Assembly: GCA_023436175.1 (NCBI GenBank)
Contig: JAEZKE010000047.1
Coordinates: 1 to 64,000 of the forward strand
Source: Methanobacteriota archaeon
GTDB taxonomy: Archaea > Methanobacteriota > Methanobacteria > Methanobacteriales > Methanobacteriaceae
DNA length: 64,000 bases
Direction: 5' to 3'
The notes under the pieces were generated by a model that searched no databases, was not told where the DNA came from, and was given only the letters and a program-made list of their open reading frames with translations. Shown here one piece after another: positions 53,529-61,420 of this stretch (position 1 is the stretch's first letter; each line of letters opens with the position of its first letter). A program made the position numbers and the translations under genes.

Positions 53529-54289
53529 TATACATGTCAGGTAAATTCCAAGATTATTTAATGAAACATAAATCTTCATTAGAGGGATTAATCCCACATA
53601 TATATGGATTTTTGACTGAAAATATGTTAGAAGCTCAAATACAAGATTTATTTCCAAAAAAAGCTAAAATTAAAATCGATGATTCTGAAGTGGATGAATT
53701 TTTTGAAATAGTTAAAAATCATCATGAAAAAGAATTTGAACGAAAAGGTGTTATTGAAGATAAAGCAAAGTCAAGCTTATTCATCGTTACTCTCTCTGTA
53801 ACATTAATTTTAGGAAGTTTAAATTTTATTAATGTAGATAAGATCATGTTTCCTAAATTTTTATTAGTATTTTTGATTATTGGTGTTATTTACATTATTT
53901 TCTCTGGAATTACAGCTATTAAAGCTCTTCATATGAAACCATATAATGATATAGTTATTAATAGTCTTATTATAGGCGAAGATTATGATAATTTAACTGC
54001 GGTCAAAATGCCGAAGAAAACAGAATTAAGTGAAACATATGAATGTATTAGACTTAATCAATTACTAACAATTATCAAATCTAACTATGTTGAAGTAACG
54101 TTTTTAGGTATAAGAAATGGATTGATATTGGTAGCCACTTTTTTTATTTTAGATGCTATTAACATTATTTTTCCAAATTGTATAGTAAATATTTTAGTAT
54201 GGATATTACCATTCATTTTAATGTCCTTTGTGTTAATTAATTTTTTAATGATATTGCCATTTATTTCAATATTCTTCGTGTTAATTTAA
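53525..54289 (+). CDS. Multi-pass membrane protein of the peptide-ligase operon
   Basis: The 254-residue protein has a soluble, charged N-terminus (about 1-85, FFEIVKNHHEKEFERKGVIEDKAK). Two helices follow at about 85-140 (SLFIVTLSVTLILGSLNFI; FLLVFLIIGVIYIIFSGI), then a loop (140-195) and two or three helices to the end. I do not recognise a family. Because it overlaps the ligase gene by the ATGA sequence, its job must be tied to the peptide: export, immunity or membrane damage are all possible. It has no ATPase or protease motif, so it is not a classical peptide exporter. Confidence 0.7.
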   Translation: MIYMSGKFQDYLMKHKSSLEGLIPHIYGFLTENMLEAQIQDLFPKKAKIKIDDSEVDEFFEIVKNHHEKEFERKGVIEDKAKSSLFIVTLSVTLILGSLNFINVDKIMFPKFLLVFLIIGVIYIIFSGITAIKALHMKPYNDIVINSLIIGEDYDNLTAVKMPKKTELSETYECIRLNQLLTIIKSNYVEVTFLGIRNGLILVATFFILDAINIIFPNCIVNILVWILPFILMSFVLINFLMILPFISIFFVLI

Positions 54290-54492
54290 TTCTTTAACAT
54301 TTTTCATTTTTTAAACTTGTATAACAATAACATTAACTAAAATAGACTCTATTTTTAATAGGTTATATCTAAATTAACCAATTACATTAATAAATTAAAT
54401 ATTTCTAATTATGAAAGGATTATATTTAATTTTATATATAGTTAAGTTGAATATTATTTAAATTGAACATTAAAAGGAATTTACCGATTAAA

Positions 54493-54619
54493 TCGTGAAA
54501 AATTTATATAATCTAATTAAATTAATGTTGTAAAAACGTTATTTTTCTTTCTAAAAACAGAAACTATATTTTAAGGTATTAAACCCCCCTAAACATTACA
54601 TTTTCATAGGATCGTAAAT
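54493..54619. repeat. Direct repeat, left copy, flanking the restriction-modification pair
   Basis: About 127 bp, beginning TCGTGAAAAATTTATATAAT and containing AATCTAATTAAATTAAT and CATTACATTTTCAT (approximate words), match 56734-56859 with roughly 85 percent identity by eye. The copy lies about 100 bp upstream of the methyltransferase start in the 54290-54716 spacer, which holds nothing else recognisable. Confidence 0.85.
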
Positions 54620-54716
54620 CAAATGTTAAAGCATAAATTATTTGAATCAAATCTGTTATTAGTAAAATTAAGCTAATTATATATTATCTCTAAAGATAGT
54701 ATCTGGAGTGAATTAT

Positions 54717-55673
54717 ATGCAGACAACTTTATTTGACACAGAATCGACTAATGAATTAACTAGTGCAAAGCCTTTTTTAAAATGGGCTGGTGGAAAAACT
54801 CAATTATTACCTGAGTTTGAAAAGAGATTGCCCACATCTATAATTAAAACCAAAAAAATTGATAGTTATATTGAACCTTTTATGGGTGGAGGAGCAATGT
54901 TCTTTTTCTTAAAAAGAAATTACAATGTAAAAAATTCTTTTTTGTTTGATATTAATCCTGAGTTAATAGTTGGCTATAAAACAATACAAAAAAACCCTAA
55001 AGAATTAATAAATCGGTTATGTCAAATGGAAGAAGATTTTCTCAAAAAATCAGAAGAAGATAGGAAAGAATTTTATTATGATGTTAGAGAAAGCTATAAT
55101 TCGCAAATGAACGGTTTTGATTATGATAATTATGATGATGAATGGATAAAAAGGACAACCTATCTTATTTTCCTAAATAAAACTTGTTTTAATGGACTTT
55201 TCAGGCAAAATAAAAAGGGAGGGTTTAACGTTCCATTTGGAAGATATAAAAAGCCTACTGTTTGTGATGAAAAGAACATTAATGAGGTTAGTATAGCTTT
55301 AAGAAATACCAAAATATCTCATGCTGATTTCTCTGAATCAGAAAAATATATAGAAAATGGTAGTTTTGTTTATTTAGATCCGCCTTATCGTCCTTTAAAT
55401 ACCACTTCTAGTTTTACAAGCTATTCTAAAGATGGATTTGACGATAAAGATCAAAAACGATTATCTATTTTCTTTAAAGAGATGGATGAAAGAGGTGCAT
55501 TATTAATGCTAAGTAATTCAGATCCCAAAAATGAGAATCCTGATGATGAATTTTTTGATAATCTATATAATAATTATAATATTGAACGAGTCCCTGCAAA
55601 AAGACATATAAACTGTGATGCTTCTAAAAGGGGACAAATAAATGAAATAATAGTTAGAAATTATCAACAATAA
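54717..55673 (+). CDS. DNA adenine N6-methyltransferase, Dam/D12 class (GATC type)
   Basis: The 318-residue enzyme has KPFLKWAGGKTQLLPEF (SAM-binding motif I, about 19-35), YIEPFMGGGAMFF, LNKTCFNGLFRQN and the catalytic DPPY in FVYLDPPYRPLN. It would transfer a methyl group from SAM to the adenine of its recognition site, most likely GATC, given the DpnII-like endonuclease next to it. GGAGTG precedes the ATG at 54717. The endonuclease starts 15 bp after its stop. The methyltransferase comes first in the pair, the order that protects the host when the module enters a new cell. Confidence 0.93.
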   Translation: MQTTLFDTESTNELTSAKPFLKWAGGKTQLLPEFEKRLPTSIIKTKKIDSYIEPFMGGGAMFFFLKRNYNVKNSFLFDINPELIVGYKTIQKNPKELINRLCQMEEDFLKKSEEDRKEFYYDVRESYNSQMNGFDYDNYDDEWIKRTTYLIFLNKTCFNGLFRQNKKGGFNVPFGRYKKPTVCDEKNINEVSIALRNTKISHADFSESEKYIENGSFVYLDPPYRPLNTTSSFTSYSKDGFDDKDQKRLSIFFKEMDERGALLMLSNSDPKNENPDDEFFDNLYNNYNIERVPAKRHINCDASKRGQINEIIVRNYQQ

Positions 55674-55688
55674 CATAGGGATGTTTTT

Positions 55689-56564
55689 ATGGTTAAATAT
55701 GATATTCTTGGTTTTAAAAGTAAGGAAGACTACGTAGATTACTTCCTTAAAACTCTTCTTGAGACAAATCGAACATATAACTTTTATGTAGATTGGGAAA
55801 AAGTAAAGAGAAATGTTACAAAATGTGTTACTGAAATTAGTATCTTAAATGCACTATCAAAAATTGAAAGCCATGAAAGAAAAGATAAATTAAGAGAAAT
55901 AATTCAAAAATATCCTGAAGTAATCCCTATAATTCCTTTAATAATTGCAATAAGAGATAAAAATATTGTAGTTTTAGATATAGGTGATGAGTTATTTTTT
56001 AAAGAAATTAGCTTTGTTAAAAAACTTAAAAATGAAGAAATAGAAGATATCATAGATTTCTGTGATAAATCAGGTATCATCGATTTATTTGGTGAAATCA
56101 ATGATTTGTATGCTTATATTTTAGGTATGGAAGTTGGTTTAGATTCAAATGCTAGGAAAAATCGAAGTGGAAAAATTTTCGAGCAGATATTAGAGTTATT
56201 TTTGAAAAAGAAAATAAGAGAATCTGATAAAAATCTTACTTTAAAATCTCAAGATGGAAGTATACAATTAGAACGGAAAAAAGTACCTGATTTTGTAATA
56301 TATGAAAATAATGTGCCTAAAATATTAATAGAATGTAATTTTTATAGTTCAACAGGTAGTAAACCAATAGAAACTGCTAATTCATATATTGATCTCCAAA
56401 AGAAAATTGATGAAAAAGATTTGACTTTCATATGGGTAACAGACGGTCTTGCATGGAGAAAAATGCATAAAACTGTAAATACATCTTTTAATGAAATTGA
56501 ATTCCCAATAAACTATCGTATCTTAGAGAAGAAATTTGATGATTTATTAAATTATGTATTGTAG
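55689..56564 (+). CDS. Type II restriction endonuclease, DpnII-like (GATC)
   Basis: The 291-residue protein closely follows the layout of DpnII-family enzymes: an early VDWEKVKRNV helix and KYPEVIPIIPLIIAIRDKNI (quoted in part). Next is GMEVGLDSNARKNRSGKIFEQ, which resembles the GVEVGMDTNGRKNRTG region of DpnII. The nuclease core is KVPDFVIYENN-KILIECNFYSS, with GSKPIETANSY and FIWVTDGLAW. It should cut unmethylated GATC. It lies directly behind its methyltransferase. There is only one methyltransferase, whereas the Streptococcus DpnII system has two. Confidence 0.9.
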   Translation: MVKYDILGFKSKEDYVDYFLKTLLETNRTYNFYVDWEKVKRNVTKCVTEISILNALSKIESHERKDKLREIIQKYPEVIPIIPLIIAIRDKNIVVLDIGDELFFKEISFVKKLKNEEIEDIIDFCDKSGIIDLFGEINDLYAYILGMEVGLDSNARKNRSGKIFEQILELFLKKKIRESDKNLTLKSQDGSIQLERKKVPDFVIYENNVPKILIECNFYSSTGSKPIETANSYIDLQKKIDEKDLTFIWVTDGLAWRKMHKTVNTSFNEIEFPINYRILEKKFDDLLNYVL

Positions 56565-56594
56565 AAGTTAAAAAGTTTAAATTTTTTTGTTTAA

Positions 56595-56671
56595 ATACTT
56601 ACTAAAGTCTGAAAGATTTTATTTGACAGAAAGAACCATATTGAACTTCTATTGTAACATTTAGTAAGTAT
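56595..56671. repeat. 12-bp inverted repeat behind the endonuclease gene
   Basis: ATACTTACTAAA at 56595-56606 and TTTAGTAAGTAT at 56660-56671 are perfect inverted copies around a 53-bp centre. The block sits between the endonuclease stop and the right copy of the direct repeat. Confidence 0.6.
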
Positions 56672-56733
56672 CAAATTGTTTCTTAAATATTTATATCTTT
56701 TAAATCCACATTTTTTTAATTTATCAAATTATG

Positions 56734-56859
56734 TCGTAAAAAATTTATATAATCTAATTAAATTAATATTGTAAAAACGCTATTTTTCTTTCTAAAATCG
56801 GAAACTAATTTTAATAGATTAAACTAGCTAAACCTTACATTTTCATTAGATCATAAATA
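56734..56859. repeat. Direct repeat, right copy, flanking the restriction-modification pair
   Basis: This copy begins TCGTAAAAAATTTATATAAT and matches 54493-54619 with a few substitutions and one or two single-base gaps. The two copies are 2.24 kb apart and enclose exactly the methyltransferase-endonuclease pair. The rest of the 56565-56972 spacer is AT-rich and carries the promoter of the DUF460 gene. Confidence 0.85.
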
Positions 56860-56972
56860 AATATAAATTGTATTAATCCATATTATTAATCAAATAAAAC
56901 AATATTTAAAATATTATATTTACCTTATAATCCGTATTTACACCAAGAAACAGGCATTCAGGAGGAAATTAC

Positions 56973-58370
56973 CTGGTTTATAAGAACGTAGGAAAAACTG
57001 AAGAAGTTGAAAACTCAAACTTATTTTTAAATTCTAAATCTTCACAGGAGAGACAAAAGTGGCTTATTGTGGGTTTTGATCCGGGATTAACTGTAGGAAT
57101 AGCTATTTTAGATCTCTCTGGAAATGTGATTGCAACCAAGAGCTGCAAGGAAATAGCCAGAGCTGAAGTAATAAAATTCATTATAAGTCACGGGAAGACC
57201 GTTTTAATTGCTACTGATGTTTATCCTGTTCCTAAAACAGTTAGGAAGCTTGCATCGACACTTAATTCTAAGATATATTCTCCAAGTAAAACATTTACCG
57301 TCAGCTCAAAGACAGAACTTGTAGACAGCTATCTTAATGAAATATCTTCTAATAACTATCCTGCAAATGCCCATGAAAGGGATTCGCTAGCTGCTGCTAT
57401 TAAAACATACAAGCATTATCAAAAAAAGCTTCAACAGATCGAAAGGCGTACCGAAAAATTGGGTTTAACAGTTGAGGAAGTGGATGAAATTAAAAGCATG
57501 GTCATTAAAGACCGTCCAATTACCTCTGCAATAGATGATGTTTTAAAAATCCCTGAAGGTAATGAGGATTTAGAAACTCAAATTGAAGAAATGGAAAATG
57601 ATATTGAATCTATAGATGAAGAAAAACTCAAAGGCATTGAAGAAGCTGTCCGGAAATTTAAATATAAAATAAAGTCTCAAGAAAGGCAGATACAGAATTT
57701 AAAGAAGAAAAACAAGCTCCTTAAAAAAGATGTTAGACATTACAAAAAGAAGAATTCTAAACTTGCAGATAAGATAGAAAAACTGCATTATGAGTATTCA
57801 AAGGATATTCTGCGTAAAAAAGAGATATCTTCCAAGGTGTCAATTATAAAAGGGCTTCAGGAAAAATATACTCAAGAGAGGGCACGTAGAGAAAAGCTTG
57901 AGGAGAATCTGCGTTCCATGAAAGAAATAAGGGTAATGGAATTATCTGAAAAGGCTGTCCCTGTAAAGATCATTGAATCATTCACCCGTGAAAAGATCAA
58001 AGAGGCTATGGACTACTGGACTATTAAAAAGGGAGATATAGTTCTTTTATCAAGCTCTAAAGGTGGAGGCTCTCAAACAGCGTCAATGCTGATTAATATG
58101 GGCATAAAAGCTGTTATAACTGTAGATAAAATGTCACACCCTGCAGAAGAAGAATTTGAAAGGAATATGGTGCCTGTACTGGATGCAAACAAAATTGATC
58201 TTGAAATAATCGATGAATTTGCAGTTATAGATAAAGATATTTTAGATGGAGAAATTGAAAACTGGAAAACACGTGTGGAAAACAGGCGAAATAAAGAAGA
58301 GAAAAAACAGCTCTTAAAAATGATAGATGAATATAGGGCTCACCGGAGAAGGCCGTCAAATGGTGATTAA
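56973..58370 (+). CDS. DUF460 protein: RNase H-like domain with long coiled coil
   Basis: Read from a possible CTG at 56973, the protein has 465 residues. An RNase H-like fold starts at KWLIVGFDPGLTVGIAILD and carries ATDVYPVPKTV and NAHERDSLAAAIKTY. A long Lys/Glu coiled coil occupies about 225-345. A DUF460 C-terminal part has KGDIVLLSSSKGGGSQTASML and PVLDANKID. The family is archaeal and uncharacterised; Asp residues in the RNase H-like part suggest a nuclease or Holliday-junction-type fold. AGGAGG (56960-56965) lies 7 nt before the CTG. A GTG at 57069 also opens the frame, but it would cut off part of the first beta strand. There is no ATG in frame upstream. Confidence 0.82.
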   Translation: MVYKNVGKTEEVENSNLFLNSKSSQERQKWLIVGFDPGLTVGIAILDLSGNVIATKSCKEIARAEVIKFIISHGKTVLIATDVYPVPKTVRKLASTLNSKIYSPSKTFTVSSKTELVDSYLNEISSNNYPANAHERDSLAAAIKTYKHYQKKLQQIERRTEKLGLTVEEVDEIKSMVIKDRPITSAIDDVLKIPEGNEDLETQIEEMENDIESIDEEKLKGIEEAVRKFKYKIKSQERQIQNLKKKNKLLKKDVRHYKKKNSKLADKIEKLHYEYSKDILRKKEISSKVSIIKGLQEKYTQERARREKLEENLRSMKEIRVMELSEKAVPVKIIESFTREKIKEAMDYWTIKKGDIVLLSSSKGGGSQTASMLINMGIKAVITVDKMSHPAEEEFERNMVPVLDANKIDLEIIDEFAVIDKDILDGEIENWKTRVENRRNKEEKKQLLKMIDEYRAHRRRPSNGD

Positions 58371-58571
58371 GTTCGCCTGTAACTTTTTGATAAATGAAAC
58401 CTTTGTTAATGGGTTAAATTAAGAAAATTTGAGTAAGAGCATGGTTATTCAATTTCTATAAATTTAAGCAGTAAATTCAAATTATTTAAGATTCTAAAAA
58501 TCGTATAGTCATACATATGAATAATCTATTTTGGAATTAACTTTATTAAGCTTGAACTATTAAATTGCATT

Positions 58572-59879
58572 ATGAAAATTGCAGTTATTATTGGGACAAG
58601 GCCAGAGATAATCAAAATGGCTCCTGTAATCGATGAAATAGAAAGACGAAATATTGATTATATCCTGATCCATACTGGACAGCACTACGATCATGAGATG
58701 TCTGATCAGTTTTTCATCGATTTGGAATTAAGAAAACCTGATTTTAACATAGGTGTTGGCTCTGGCTCCCATGGAAAACAAACAGCAACAATGATGAATG
58801 GTATTGAAGAAATTTTAGTTCAAGAAAAACCAGATATAGTTCTTGTTCAAGGGGATACCAACGCAGTGCTTGCCGGAGCACTTGTAGCATCAAAGCTCCA
58901 TATTCCTGTAGGGCATGTTGAAGCGGGTTTAAGGTCTTATGATAAATCCATGCCTGAAGAAATAAACAGGGAAATTGCAGATGTATGTTCCAAGCTTTAT
59001 TTTGTACCAACCGAGGAATCAGCAATTAACCTGCTTTTTGAAGGTATCAGTCCTAAAGATATTTTTATAACAGGAAATACCATTGTAGATACCTGCATGA
59101 GGAATCTTAAGATTGCTCAAAAATCAGAAACAAAACCGAAATTTGATTTTAAAGGGGAAATTCTTACTCTTACTATGCACAGGGCAGAAAACGTTGATAA
59201 CAAAGAAAGACTTCAAAATATCATAGATGCCTTACTTGAATTAGATGATGTAACAGTTGTTTTCCCTGTACATCCAAGAACAGTTAAAACCCTTAAGGAA
59301 TTTGATATGTTTGAAAAATTGGAAAATGCAGACCATATTGAACTTATAAAACCCGTAGGTTATCTTGATTTTTTACTCCTTCTATCAAAGTCCAAGTTTG
59401 TTATGACCGATTCTGGAGGAATACAGGAAGAAGCGATTACATTAAACGTGCCGTGCATGACTTTAAGGTATAATACTGAACGCCCCGAAACAGTTAAAGC
59501 TGGTGGAAATATCCTTGTTGGGGCAGAAAAAGATAAAATAACAGGAACAGTTAAAGAAATTCTAAATAACAGTGATCTGTACAACAAAATGAGCAGAGCT
59601 GAAAATCCTTATGGTACTGGAGATTCCTCAAAGGGAATTCTCGATGCAATTTTAAATTTATACAATGATGGTGGACTTAAAATAACTGTACCTGAAGATA
59701 TAATGAAAAACAGAACCCGCGAACTTATTGAGATCAAAGAAGATATATCTGTACAGGAATTTGAAAATGAAGATTCAACAGTGAAAATAGTATTTGAAAA
59801 TGGTGATGCCAAATTCCCATCCAAAAATCTTAATTTAAATGGTAAGGTTGCATTAATCGATAGATTTAAAGCAGATTAA
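58572..59879 (+). CDS. wecB: UDP-N-acetylglucosamine 2-epimerase (non-hydrolysing)
   Basis: The 435-residue enzyme converts UDP-GlcNAc to UDP-ManNAc. Motifs are GTRPEIIKMAPVI at the N-terminus, GQHYDHEMSDQFF, QGDTNAVLAGALVA, HVEAGLRSYD, TMHRAENVD and VMTDSGGIQEEA. The core ends at about 365; some 65 more residues follow (acidic, with VKIVFENGDAKFPSKNLNLN), which the family normally lacks. The product feeds the UDP-ManNAc dehydrogenase encoded 218 bp downstream, giving UDP-ManNAcA for cell-surface polysaccharide or N-glycan. The ATG has only a weak ribosome-binding site. Confidence 0.94.
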   Translation: MKIAVIIGTRPEIIKMAPVIDEIERRNIDYILIHTGQHYDHEMSDQFFIDLELRKPDFNIGVGSGSHGKQTATMMNGIEEILVQEKPDIVLVQGDTNAVLAGALVASKLHIPVGHVEAGLRSYDKSMPEEINREIADVCSKLYFVPTEESAINLLFEGISPKDIFITGNTIVDTCMRNLKIAQKSETKPKFDFKGEILTLTMHRAENVDNKERLQNIIDALLELDDVTVVFPVHPRTVKTLKEFDMFEKLENADHIELIKPVGYLDFLLLLSKSKFVMTDSGGIQEEAITLNVPCMTLRYNTERPETVKAGGNILVGAEKDKITGTVKEILNNSDLYNKMSRAENPYGTGDSSKGILDAILNLYNDGGLKITVPEDIMKNRTRELIEIKEDISVQEFENEDSTVKIVFENGDAKFPSKNLNLNGKVALIDRFKAD

Positions 59880-59910
59880 TTATTATATTTTGGAAATTAG
59901 ATAATTGCAG

Positions 59911-60071
59911 TATTGATAATTAATCAGTTATCAATATTTCAAAATATTTGAAAATAACTTAATTTATTATATTTTTTTAAATTGGATAAGTTTTAATTGA
60001 TTGAGGCAGTTATTAATTAAATGACTTATAATTTCTTTAAATTAATTAAACTGTTAGTTATCAATATTTCA
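59911..60071. repeat. Dyad and direct repeat between wecB and wecC
   Basis: TATTGATAA (59911-59919) pairs with TTATCAATA (59928-59936), a perfect 9-bp hairpin 32 bp behind the wecB stop. AGTTATCAATATTTCA occurs at 59926-59941 and again at 60056-60071, 25 bp before the wecC start. Confidence 0.55.
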
Positions 60072-60096
60072 TAATTAAATAAAAGAGATAGAAACA

Positions 60097-61398
60097 ATGA
60101 TTCTCGAAAATTCAAAGATTACAGTTTTTGGTCTTGGTCATATTGGGCTTCCAACTGCAGCCCTTTTTGCAAACAGCGGTTTGCAGGTTACAGGAGTGGA
60201 CATAAACAAAAGAACTATTGAATATGTAAATAAAGGTAAAACTCCAATTATGGAGCCTGGACTTGATGAACTAGTAAGGAAAGCAGTTGAAAGCGGTAAA
60301 CTCAAAGCAACCGATGATGGAATTACTGCTTCTAAAAGTTCAAAAATTAAAATTGTAATTGTCCCAACACCGGTGGATGAATTTAAAAAATCAGACTTAT
60401 CCGCAGTAAAATCAGCATGTGAAAGCATTTCAAAAGCAATAGAGAAAGATGATCTTATCATAATAGAAAGTACTATACCTCCAAAAACCTGTGAAAATAT
60501 TGTAATTCCAATACTTGAGGAAAGCGGATTAAAAGCAGGGCAAGACTTTGGGATAGCATATACACCGGAAAGAGCACTTCCAAATAACACAATTTATGAA
60601 ATGACCCATAATGCAAGAGTAATTGGAGGAATCAACGAAAAAAGTACAGATACTGCTGTTTCTCTTTATGGACATATCACAGAGGGCGAAATAATAAAAG
60701 TTAAAGATTTGATAACTGCAGAAATGGTTAAACTCATGGAAAACACTTATAGGGATACCAATATAGCATTATCCAATGAATTTGCAAAGGTCTGTGAAAA
60801 ACTTGGCATTGATGCTATAGAAGCCATAACAGCCGCAAACCATCACCCTCGAGTTAATATACATACTCCCGGTCCTGGTGTCGGCGGACATTGTTTGTCT
60901 ATTGATCCATACTTCATTGTAGAGATAGCTGAACAGGAAGGAGTAGAATCAACTTTAATAAAAAATGCAAGGGCTATAAATGAAGGAATGCCAGGTCACG
61001 TTGCAGAAATTATAGTTGATACATTAAATGAGGCCGGAAAACAAATTGAAAATTCTAAAGTTGGCATATTAGGTGTTGCTTACAAGGGAAATGTGGCTGA
61101 TGCCCGGGAAACACCAGCAAGACCGCTAATTGAAATTTTGGCCCGAAAGGGTTTTGATGTATGTGCCCATGATCCCCATACTTCCAGTGATTTGATAAAA
61201 AGTTTTGGTGCCAGGCCAGTAAGTATGGAAGATGTTTTGAAATGTGACTGTGTCGTGCTTATAACTGATCATGATGAATATAAATCGATTACACCTCAAA
61301 TGATTGAAAACAAAATATTCATCTGTACACGGCCAATTTTAAACCCTGATGATTTTAAACGGGAAGGCGTAGTCTTTAAAGGAATCGGACGACTTTAA
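60097..61398 (+). CDS. wecC: UDP-N-acetyl-D-mannosamine dehydrogenase
   Basis: The 433-residue enzyme oxidises UDP-ManNAc to UDP-ManNAcA in two NAD-dependent steps. It has the Rossmann start VFGLGHIGLPTAALFA, VPTPVDEFKKSD, IESTIPPKT, AYTPERALPN, the catalytic-Cys motif PGPGVGGHCLSIDPYF near residue 266 and GVAYKGNVADARETPA. The order epimerase then dehydrogenase matches WecB-WecC. In this organism UDP-ManNAcA is expected in N-glycans; a role in the uronic sugar of pseudomurein (N-acetyltalosaminuronic acid) is only a possibility. An AAGAGAT ribosome-binding site lies upstream. Confidence 0.94.
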   Translation: MILENSKITVFGLGHIGLPTAALFANSGLQVTGVDINKRTIEYVNKGKTPIMEPGLDELVRKAVESGKLKATDDGITASKSSKIKIVIVPTPVDEFKKSDLSAVKSACESISKAIEKDDLIIIESTIPPKTCENIVIPILEESGLKAGQDFGIAYTPERALPNNTIYEMTHNARVIGGINEKSTDTAVSLYGHITEGEIIKVKDLITAEMVKLMENTYRDTNIALSNEFAKVCEKLGIDAIEAITAANHHPRVNIHTPGPGVGGHCLSIDPYFIVEIAEQEGVESTLIKNARAINEGMPGHVAEIIVDTLNEAGKQIENSKVGILGVAYKGNVADARETPARPLIEILARKGFDVCAHDPHTSSDLIKSFGARPVSMEDVLKCDCVVLITDHDEYKSITPQMIENKIFICTRPILNPDDFKREGVVFKGIGRL

Positions 61399-61420
61399 AC
61401 CTTTTCTGGAATTGATGATT

